Shown: positions 1 to 7,842 of the stretch, piece by piece
How the letters are laid out: each line of letters begins with the position of its first letter
Position numbering within the stretch: position 1 is the stretch's first letter
Assembly (NCBI GenBank): GCA_027575765.1
Contig: JANBPT010000765.1
Span: 1-23,762 of the forward strand
Length of the DNA: 23,762 nucleotides
Direction of reading: 5' to 3'
Source: Tieghemiomyces parasiticus
Lineage: Eukaryota > Kickxellomycota > Dimargaritomycetes > Dimargaritales > Dimargaritaceae
Notes under the pieces: model-generated
Told to the model about the DNA's origin: nothing
Database searches by the model: none
The model's input: only the letters and a program-made list of their open reading frames with translations
Made by a program: the position numbers and the translations under genes

Positions 1-327
1 CCTCCACGGCCTTCTAGCCTCCATGCCACACCCCCAAGTGCTCTGATCAATTGGATTTCGCCTCTTGAGTCTCCTCGCCTCTTTCCTATCCCTCTCTCTC
101 TACTCTCTTCTCGGGAAAATGCACTGGTACGTTTTGCTGGCTTTCGGCGTCTCGTCCTCTCCCCTTCCATGCGCTGTAACATCCACATTCACATATCCTT
201 TTAGCTTGCATCGTTTGTCATTGTTCTTATGTAGATGACCACCCGGCAGCTGCCGCGTGGCCTGCCGCTACTTTATGCCGAGGGCAAGCAGTTACCGCAT
301 GTGTTCGCCTCGCATTTTATTGTATAA
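1..327 (+). CDS. Possible 3' exons of a gene cut by the left edge
   Basis: The first 126 bases are free of stops in frame 1. They end at a good donor (GTACGT at 127). An acceptor TATGTAG ends at 234, so the putative intron is 108 bases long. Joining 1-126 to 235-327 keeps the frame and gives a tail ending in FASHFIV, with TAA at 325-327. The second part (235-327) uses mostly G- or C-ending codons, like the confident genes here, and is not C/T-rich like its surroundings. An alternative is a small gene with ATG at 119 and a 59-base intron at 176-234; that also stays open and gives about 49 residues with a hydrophobic start. I do not recognise either product. The splice choice is inference, and the first exon could be leader sequence. 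Confidence 0.27.
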
Positions 328-776
328 TCCCCTCCTACTTGGTGAATAGTTTAGCACCGGCAGTCCGGCTGACCTTTTAATATCAATCATTCTCGACGTA
401 ATGTACTGGCTGCTTGGGGTGAACTACAGGCGCCACTGGTTAGAGATGCACATCACACTGGTGTAGATTGGTAGGTATATGTCTGTTACCAAGTGGGGGC
501 CCCAGGTGCTTTTTGAGCCGTTCTCTACCCTCGCAATGCCGGTGACACCTGACCCGATTAATGCTGACGGACGGACTGTTATACCTAAACGTGGTCTCGA
601 ATAAAGCGGCACGGGTGATCTGGGCACATGGTGATGTATCAGGGAGGGTCGTGGGAGAGGTGCAATTGCGTACACCCCCTCCCCGCATCGGCGCAGCGGG
701 CCCATGACTTCACAACCTTTAAACTGAAAGTCCCAGCGTCGCGACGGGCACCGTCATTATACTGACAACTAGGGGG

Positions 777-786
777 GGGGCGGGGC
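777..786 (+). promoter_or_regulatory. GC box, copy 1
   Basis: GGGGCGGGGC, fused to a run of nine G at 772-780 and followed by TAAG. The same ten bases recur at 1337-1346 and 5205-5214. C2H2 zinc-finger proteins of the Mig1/Msn2/Sp1 kind bind such sequences in general; binding here is inference. Confidence 0.3.
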
Positions 787-1336
787 TAAGTACCTTGGGC
801 CTGAAAAGTAGCTGGGCAAGAAGTGCGGTAGACAAGAGGTGGATGCCGGTCCGCTCCGATCTATTACGTACGCACCCCGACGACCACGACTGGCCAATGG
901 TTTAGCGAGGACGAAACGCTGGACGGGCGAGGGGGGACTGGGCATTCCATGTACGCTAAGCTAGAGCCCATCAACCGCGAAGCGGAGCCGGCGGTCGTGC
1001 AGGGAGGGGGGACGGAGAGGCGTGGGGTCAAGATGGGTGAGGCACTGGCCAGACCTATAGGGGTACCTATACCAGTGACGTGTCGAATCGTACCTGTGAG
1101 CGGACCTGGATACCTTTTTTTTTCTAATACCTAATTATTCGGCGGGGAAGGATTGGCAAGGGGCGGGCTCGCTTACTTCGCCCCTGTTGACTAGACGGCC
1201 AGGCCACGTACTGGCACCCCTCCACGTCAGCCAGGTAGGCTAGGGAATTCTCATTGGCATTTTCGGCAGGCGGAGCTCGGAAATGAATAAAGTAGATCAT
1301 GGCAAGCTGCCAATAGCATCGGGGACGATTGAGTAG

Positions 1337-1346
1337 GGGGCGGGGC
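1337..1346 (+). promoter_or_regulatory. GC box, copy 2
   Basis: Perfect second copy of GGGGCGGGGC, about 440 bases upstream of the TATATA at 1781. Copy 3 has a nearly equal spacing to the TATATA at 5612. Confidence 0.3.
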
Positions 1347-1780
1347 GAAGCGAATTCCAGGGCTAGGCGACTAAAGGTGGAGATTTACCGCCAAGGTCGT
1401 GACGTAGAGGAGAACCACAGGCCAGGGGTTGGCGAGGAAGGGGGAGGGGGCCATGGTTTTGATCAAGCCACGAGCTGCTCCTTCGCCTGACGACGGAAAC
1501 CGCCTAGGCTGTGATGAAGTCCATCGCTCTCGTCTCTACTTTTTAATATATTATTTTCTTAATGGGCCGTGGCCGCAGTCTGACAGCCACTATCGAGGCG
1601 TCTTCGTAGCTGGGAGGATTTACGGCTCAGCTCTCAGCCGGTTGGTAGAACAGATTAGGTGAGGGACGTCGAACCCGAGAATGCACGGAGGTTGAGCTCG
1701 TTCATCCCACTCACTCCTCCTGCACTCGTGATCGGTTGGCGGTGGCGGGTTGACGGGATTCCCGGGGACTGCACACCGTT

Positions 1781-1786
1781 TATATA
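1781..1786 (+). promoter_or_regulatory. Possible distal TATA box of the lipase gene
   Basis: TATATA followed by GGAC. The plus strand switches from G-rich to strongly C/T-rich just after it and stays so up to the lipase start at 2865. It could be a distal alternative to the TATATATA at 2364. Confidence 0.3.
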
Positions 1787-2363
1787 GGACTGCCATGCGC
1801 CGCCTGCATCATTGCCATCCGCCCAGTACCCTTCCCTCCTTAGTTCCCACAAACACCAGTCGGCACGGCATTTTGGTGTATCTTTTAGTCTTACCTCGCA
1901 CCCGCCCGTGCGCATAGTGTCTGGCTTGTTGCAGCATAGACTATCACCCTAGCTCTACCCATCCTGCGCGTCTCTCCCACCCATTCACCTACCCTGGCGA
2001 CTCGCATTCCGATTCTCGAAGTCTCTCCCTCTCTGTCTGCCGTCGTCCCAACCACCGGCCTGTCTTGCCCATTGATAAGAACAATAATTGTTACGCTGTA
2101 CGGCGCTAGCCGACCGTGTACCTCCAGGCCTTGCTCGTCCGGATTGACGGTTTCACTTCCTCTCCTCGGTCCCTCACAACACATACACTCACTCCCCATC
2201 CTATACTGCAGTATTGTCCGGCGTTCGATAACGGCTGCACACGAGTTGCAGCATTTACCCACCCTTGTTGATTTCATTTCTTTTTTTCCCCTTTGTCCGT
2301 CCCGCCCCTTCCTGTGAGGCACGCGACGAGCCCCGACCTTCCTTCCTTCATCGACGCCATCTG

Positions 2364-2371
2364 TATATATA
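2364..2371 (+). promoter_or_regulatory. Candidate TATA box of the lipase gene
   Basis: TATATATA, 494 bases upstream of the lipase ATG. The intervening sequence is pyrimidine-rich and has no ATG at all on the plus strand, as expected for a scanned 5' leader. The transcription start is inferred, and an intron in the leader cannot be excluded. Confidence 0.45.
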
Positions 2372-2864
2372 CCCGTAGAGCTTTCCTCGTGTCGCCTGTC
2401 CAGCCCTCGCAATTTGTCTTCTCCGTTCCCGTGTGCGTCACCACGACCCTAACCCATCCGACCCTGTGTCCGCTGCCCTACCCGTCCGTTGACCGCGACC
2501 CTCTCTACTGTCCAACCACTACCTTTATTTATCCACGTCCCCGACCGCTACCCTGACCGCCCCTAACCCCCCGACGCGCATTTCGTCCCCTTGATCGCCC
2601 AGTTCTCCCCGCTCGCCATTTCCACACGCTTACAAATATCTTGCTGTGCCCCACTGTTTATACTACCAACTGAATAGCCTATCTAGTCTGCCGCAGCTGT
2701 AATATTACATTGCAACTCCGCTGGGCCCAATAACCTCTCCTCCATTCCTGCCCGTGTCCAAGGCCACCTGGCAGTTTCCTCCCTAGCCTTTTCTTTCCGA
2801 GGATCCAGAGGTCTACTTTCTCGTTATTCGACAGCTCTCCTTTCCCCCTCCTCGAACATCACGC

Positions 2865-4258
2865 ATGGCCACGTCCTATCCTGGGTCGCCGACACTCCGC
2901 CTCTCTCCGGCGTCCGCCATGTCTTCCGCGCCCACCAAGTTCAGCTACAGCCAAACGTCCTACGACGGCACCCTCTCCAGTATCGGGTCCATATCCTTAC
3001 TTAACACCAGCGAGTCGGTCAAGTGGATAAGGGCCAACGATGGCCACGAGATATACACACGAACCTATCGAGTAAGTCCTTACGTTATCCCTCCCGAATG
3101 CCTAGACTTTTATCACCCACCATGGCCCGTTATGGGTGTCACGCGGGTGTATTTCTATCCCCTCTACGGGGAAGGTGAGGTAACTCCCTTTCCCCGTTCA
3201 TCACTACCTGACCCCACTGTCCTTTCGTTAACACTACTGGGCATCCCCAACTCATCTCTGAACGCCCCCCTCACTTGACCTACCGCACAGCCCCTTCACC
3301 GCAATATCCTGGCTACCATTGTACTGGTCCACGGCTTTGGCGAACACAGTGATCGGTATGCCCCCTTCGCCCGGCGGTGTGCTGAAGCCGGTATCCAGGT
3401 GTACGCCTACGACCTGCGGGGGTTCGGCAAGACCGGCCGGCAGAACGGCCGGCCAGGCCACACCGAGGGCTTTCAATGTCTCATTGACGACCTGTCGTTC
3501 ATTTGCAGCCGCGCCTACCAACCCGACATCCCCACCATTATTTTCGGACATTCTATGGGTGCCATCGTTGCCCTGCATTATTTGACCAGCCGAGAAAACC
3601 ACCTACCCGTTGCCGGTGTGATTGCCCAAGGTGAGTCCATGAGAACGGATCGGCTGCGACGCCTTATTAGGGTCCGTAGGACTCCGTTATTTTGGCGACG
3701 GGGCTAGAGTACTAATAGCCTCCTATTCGACTTTGACTTGTACTACCTTTCTCTTCGCCGTTAGCCCCCGCCATCCAGACCAATAGTGAAATCAAACCTA
3801 ATCGGGTCACCATATCTCTAGGCCACCTGGCCGCGAAAATGGCAAAGAAGATGACCGTAGCCGTCCCGATCGAGCCCGAGATGCTCACACGGGACCAGCA
3901 AATCGTGGCTGAGTTCAAAGACTCTAGCTACAACTATGAGGTGGGCTCCCTGCAGTGTATGTCCGACCTGCTTAAACGGGGGCCCATGCTCCTAGAGGTG
4001 TGCGACCAACTGCGGTCCATCCCGATCCTCATCACCCATGGCGACCAGGATAAGATCACGCCCATGGCTGGGAGCCGTCAGCTGTTTGACCGGTTGCCGT
4101 TCAACATGGACAAGGAACTCAAAATCTACGTGGGTCTCTACCATGAACTTCACCACGAGCCTGAGAAGGACGAGATTATCGGCTATTATATCGAGTGGAC
4201 CCTAAAGCGTGCCGATATGGCGTGTCTCCAACGGGATCTGGCCGGAGACCTCGGCTAA
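2865..4258 (+). CDS. Monoglyceride lipase-like serine hydrolase, three exons
   Basis: An alpha/beta-hydrolase of the monoacylglycerol lipase family (yeast Yju3, mammalian MGLL), predicted to cleave monoacylglycerol to glycerol and fatty acid. Exons are 2865-3071, 3291-3630 and 3765-4258. They join in frame to 346 residues, somewhat longer than the roughly 300-313 of Yju3 and MGLL because of a Ser/Thr-rich N-terminus (about 1-50). The oxyanion-hole motif HGFGEH is at residues 83-88, followed by the family-typical DLRGFGKT. The nucleophile elbow GHSMG places Ser157. The acid is probably Asp278 (GDQDKIT), and the base His309 (GLYHELHHEP), so the catalytic triad looks complete. The start is the first ATG after a long ATG-free leader; a second in-frame ATG is at residue 19. 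No clear signal peptide or membrane segment is visible. Substrate and location are inferred from the family. Confidence 0.9.
3072..3290 (+). other. Intron 1 of the lipase gene
   Basis: A 219-base phase-0 intron with donor GTAAGT and acceptor GCACAG. CTTGAC at 3274-3279 is a plausible branch point close to the acceptor. Removing it joins IYTRTYR to PLHRNILATIVLVHGFGEH, which restores the family pattern. Confidence 0.88.
3631..3764 (+). other. Intron 2 of the lipase gene
   Basis: A 134-base phase-1 intron with donor GTGAGT and acceptor CGTTAG. It contains the yeast-like branch sequence TACTAAT at 3710-3716. Splicing rebuilds an alanine codon and continues the frame into exon 3. Confidence 0.88.
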
Positions 4259-5611
4259 ATATCATAGTCACAAGCCGACGGCGTTAACTATGAAGTTAGC
4301 ATGTACCTTTACCTTACTAATTGTTTGTAATCTGTATAAATACATATCCCTTGTCGCCGTATTGTTATCGGGACTGTATGAAGATGGCCGAGCCAAATAG
4401 TTGACCAAGGAAGGAATCGATGCCCACGGGCCAATGTATGTCGACGGTGCTGACTTCGGGCCGATTTTATTTTATCCCGGGCCACTCCACACCCATTGGT
4501 TACCAATGGATAAGTCGGTCTGCCAACTGTCTAATACAGACCGAGTTCCAATCGCCTACTCATGACTGGCAATCGCTCAACATCTCTGTGGAATGGACAG
4601 GGACTTACATCGGGCTGCCACTACCTACAGCTCTCAATGTCTGCCATGTTTGTGTCGGTTGACAGCCGGATTGGCATTGGATTGAACCTTGCAAAGTTCG
4701 ACGGTGGCTGCAGCTGGATCCTCCTCCTGAAAATTTACATGAACTTTTCCTAGTTCAATAATGTGTAGATTCGCCTCTGATCCACGTGATAATACCTCTA
4801 GTTCAAGAGGCTCCCAGCACAGACATAAGCGAGTGGCTTTGGTCGCTATTTCTGGCTGTGACATAACAGACCTGGCACTGTCGGCTTTAAGTAACGGGGG
4901 GGGGAACACTAAGTTGCCAAGCTTAAAAAAAATAAAAAAGGAATCGCCCAGCAAGAAAGGCCATGCTGGGCAGTGGGCGCGATGGTAGAAGCAAAACAGA
5001 GCATTTATCCACGGCTTAGTATGGTAGCTTGTTCTGTAGTCGATTCTACGTATGTAGTATTTATTAGGAGTATGCCCACCTCCCCAGCAAGTTCTAGGGA
5101 TGATCATAATCCTCGAAGGTAAGACAAGCACTGTGAGGGTAGCTGGGCCACGATGAGTTAATATCCTGCTGAAATAGAGCGACCTGGTCCTCCACGTTAC
5201 GCACGGGGCGGGGCTAGTGGCACCATGGGTGGAAGCACCGGTGCATGGCTCCTCCACTCTCCCCTTGGAAAATAAGAAGGGTGGAAACTTCCATACAGAG
5301 TACCAAGTGCAACCTGTTATGTTTCAAAATATGCGCAGTATGCGGCTAGAACGTCACTCCCCCTTTCCTCCATCCGGCTGGGAGCTGTGTCTATGCATCG
5401 CTTCTCTATAACCCTCCATGCCAACCAGCAAATGGCGCGAAATGGCGACTTCCCCTCCCCTTTGGAAAATACAATTGCCCGCGTGGGGAAGCCTTAGCTT
5501 GCCGCCGATATCGCCTGGTATCTGGCGCGAGACTACAGCAGCGGATCACCCGTTGCGAAAGGGGTTTATTTTGGGGAAATCTTTCGTCAGTATCCGCTGC
5601 GGAGAGACCCG
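4259..5611. other. Intergenic between lipase and regulator, no gene seen
   Basis: No open frame here resembles a known family. The longest plus-strand frame, at 4420-4662, has no recognisable motif. A run of nine G lies at 4896-4904 and an A-rich patch at 4924-4939. No AATAAA lies close behind the lipase stop. A third GC box is at 5205. Confidence 0.5.
5205..5214 (+). promoter_or_regulatory. GC box, copy 3
   Basis: Third perfect GGGGCGGGGC. It shares the following TA with the copy at 777 and lies about 400 bases before the TATATA at 5612. Confidence 0.3.
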
Positions 5612-5617
5612 TATATA
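5612..5617 (+). promoter_or_regulatory. Possible distal TATA box of the regulator gene
   Basis: TATATA followed by GG, as at 1781. About 50 bases downstream the plus strand becomes strongly pyrimidine-rich and largely stays so up to the regulator start. Confidence 0.3.
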
Positions 5618-6205
5618 GGTGGCTGAGGTGGTCCTACGACATGAGTTGCAGAGGGGGAGGGCGAGTCAACCTATCCATACCCTCATCCACCCTCCCACGC
5701 CCGTCTCACTACCTCCCCACATTACGCATACAGTAATATTTCCCACCCTACCCTTTCAGCCCGAGACTATCTTAGCGCCGATAGCTGGGCCTGCCCTCGG
5801 TTGTATGCACCGTTCCAGCTCTAAACTAGGGAATTGTTACGGCGTTGGGTGTAGTGCAACCAGAGGGAGGAGAGGCGCCCCAGGTACCTCAATGCCCGTG
5901 GGGTTCCCGACTGTCAATCAACCCACGTCAAGTGTGATGTTGCTCTGTATTACCGGCCGGGGTATGCTCTGCCCCCCCCCAAGCTGGCCCGCCGCGTCTA
6001 TCCATATTGGTGTCGATTTAGGCTTTATTGGGTTTACATTCTCTCTCTGTGTGGACCTCCTTAACGCCGCCTGCCGGAATTTCGGGAAGTTGGCCAATCC
6101 ATCTTGTGTTTTACTTACAGATAGTCTACTGGATGACACCTGCTCCTCTCCTCTCCCCAACCCCATCGGCACTGCCGGCATACATTCGACAGCCTCCCCT
6201 GTTGG

Positions 6206-6213
6206 TATATAAA
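6206..6213 (+). promoter_or_regulatory. Candidate TATA box of the Zn2Cys6 regulator gene
   Basis: TATATAAA, a consensus-quality TATA element. It is about 1.5 kb upstream of the regulator ATG, so use of it implies a very long leader or a leader intron. Confidence 0.4.
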
Positions 6214-7146
6214 CGAGATGGGGAGGCCCTCTGGTGTCCCTCCCCACTAAACGACCGCCTCATACACTCGTATGATTACCCTTCTCGTGCCTTGTGGTCC
6301 CAATTTCCTTATTCAACACGTGTTGATTGTGCTCGTATGTACGCCGCCCTGCCCCGTCTACCTTGCATCGAGTCGGTTGCCAGCCTTCCTCCCTTGGCAT
6401 CCCAGTTCCTTCATTCATTATCAGCGGGTCCCTATCCATTGACGTGCCGCCCAGTGTACTGGGTATGTTCCTCAGCACATATCTGCCTACTGTCATTAGT
6501 TACATCCCCCCCTCTCTCTCTGTGTGAGTATATGTACGTATGAACGCTGCTGTGCGCTGGCCTAACTCTCTTGGTCTTTCTCACCCTAATTTCTCCCCCT
6601 TTCGCCTGTTTGTGGCCACTTTCCCAAACGAGCATACCGCCTCCTCTGCCTTCTACCTTCATTCAGCTATCATCGAGTGGCTACCATCTCCAAGCTACCC
6701 AGTTGCCTCTCCACTCTACTTTCCCATCACCATAACCACTGCCAACTAATCCGTCTCGGTCGCCGCCCCCCCTCCCACACACACTCTCTCTTTCCCTCTC
6801 TTTATCTTCTACCTTACCCTCCAACTGTTCAGCAGCCAGTGGATTCCCTGTTATCTTTTCTCACCCGCATTTTTTTTCCTAGTTCCCTCGGTTCACGTCT
6901 ACCACCACTACCACCCCTGGTTTAATAAACCTCTAGGCTCGCCTGCATTGTGAGGTCCTCTATTGCACGCGCGCCATTTTTACGCACTACGAGCATCTGA
7001 TCTCGAGTCACTTTCATTACCACCCATTCCCTCTCTAAAGTTTTATTTGTACCCAACTCGGTCCTATCTCGAATCCGTCCTGAGCTGCCACTGCTTACCT
7101 TTTTTGGACGTACTTTAAAGCCTTGTCACTTCCACGCTTGTGTCGT

Positions 7147-7200
7147 ATGTCGTCAGCCCGTGACCTAAAGCCCTCCTTCTTACCTGCACCGGCCTATTAG
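7147..7200 (+). promoter_or_regulatory. Upstream ORF of 17 codons in the regulator leader
   Basis: A frame from ATG at 7147 to TAG at 7198-7200. It is one of only two upstream ATGs in the last 1.15 kb of the leader before the start region. If the leader is transcribed, it could damp translation of the regulator. Confidence 0.3.
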
Positions 7201-7553
7201 GCCACCACCACTACATCGTAACCCTACCCGACCGACCTATTATTTACAAGCCTCATACGCCAACAAACCTCTCTTGGCCCCCGAACGCCTCCGTTCTCGC
7301 AGTCACTCCCATCCCCATTTTGCTCTCTCCGTTTGACTCGTACCCCGATAAAACTGTGACCCGGCTTTAATAGACCAGTGCAGCTGCCAGTATCCAACAG
7401 CACGCACGATACTTGACTCCTTTCTCGGCTGAAAAATTCGTCACCTTCTTCACGCACATAACCTCTTTTATTTAATCCAATCTCTCTGCTTCCTGACCTT
7501 CTCCCGTCTACTGAACGTCACTACCCGAGCAAGCCGGCAACTAACTCCCCTTC

Positions 7554-7583
7554 ATGTGTGGGCTGGGACCCCGGTTTCCTTAA
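7554..7583 (+). promoter_or_regulatory. Upstream ORF of 9 codons in the regulator leader
   Basis: A short frame from ATG at 7554 to TAA at 7581-7583, 123 bases before the regulator start. After terminating, ribosomes could still re-initiate at 7702 or 7707. Confidence 0.3.
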
Positions 7584-7701
7584 CCCCTCTCATTTCGACG
7601 GCACATTTCACTCTGTCCTCAGCCGGTGCACTTGGCAATTGTACCATCCCACTCGCAGCTATTCTTTGCCCTCCCCCCCCTCTACTCTGCGCCCAGCCAT
7701 T

Positions 7702-7842
7702 ATGCCATGGAGGAGGACAACCGGCCCCTCCTCACCCGGCGCAGCTGCAATAGCTGTCTCAAACGTAAAATCCGTTGTGATAGTGGCCACCCCTGTAAGC
7801 GTTGCGGGTCCCGCAATGAGCCGTGTGTATACGGTACCATAA
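7702..7842 (+). promoter_or_regulatory. Out-of-frame ATG overlapping the regulator start
   Basis: The sequence ATGCCATGG places an ATG at 7702 five bases before the regulator ATG at 7707, in another frame. It would encode 46 residues and end at 7842 inside the regulator gene. It has A at -3 and C at +4, while the regulator start has G at -3 and G at +4, so both are reasonable contexts. Leaky scanning would decide the output. Confidence 0.4.

Larger units (their letters stand above)
328..1780. other. Intergenic, G-rich on the plus strand, no gene seen
   Basis: Only short open frames with no family-like features are present. From about 750 to 1480 the plus strand is strongly G-rich. This part includes a run of nine G (772-780) and two perfect copies of the GC box GGGGCGGGGC (777-786 and 1337-1346). 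TGACGT, a bZIP-type half site, occurs near 1077 and 1400. The stretch lies upstream of the TATA boxes and C/T-rich leader of the lipase gene, so it may be its distal promoter. That role is inference. Confidence 0.5.
6214..7706 (+). other. Long pyrimidine-rich leader/promoter of the regulator
   Basis: No protein gene is recognisable. The plus strand is C/T-rich almost throughout. ATG is depleted from 6545 to 7700, with only two, at 7147 and 7554; each opens a very short frame. The open frames here are rich in Ser, Pro and Leu, as translated C/T-rich sequence would be, and are not convincing proteins. I read this as untranslated leader plus proximal promoter, which is inference. Confidence 0.45.

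Noticed and set aside
1891..2412. Minus-strand open frame of 173 codons
   Set aside because: It is antisense to the C/T-rich leader of the lipase. Its Arg/Gly/Glu-rich content follows from purine-rich DNA and no family is recognisable.
3433..3452. Seven-pair GC hairpin inside the lipase gene
   Set aside because: It is explained by repeated GGCCGG codons for the Gly/Arg-rich loop that the family commonly has there.
4420..4662. 80-codon plus-strand frame after the lipase
   Set aside because: It overlaps another frame of similar size, matches nothing I know and has no promoter or splice evidence.
5619..6212. Plus-strand open frame of 197 codons
   Set aside because: It is low-complexity Pro/Ser/Leu-rich over the promoter region of the regulator and overlaps the TATATAAA. 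No motif is visible.
7626..7706. 27-residue N-terminal extension of the Zn2Cys6 regulator
   Set aside because: The extended frame begins with GTG, not ATG. The ATG at 7707 gives the usual short N-terminus before the zinc cluster.
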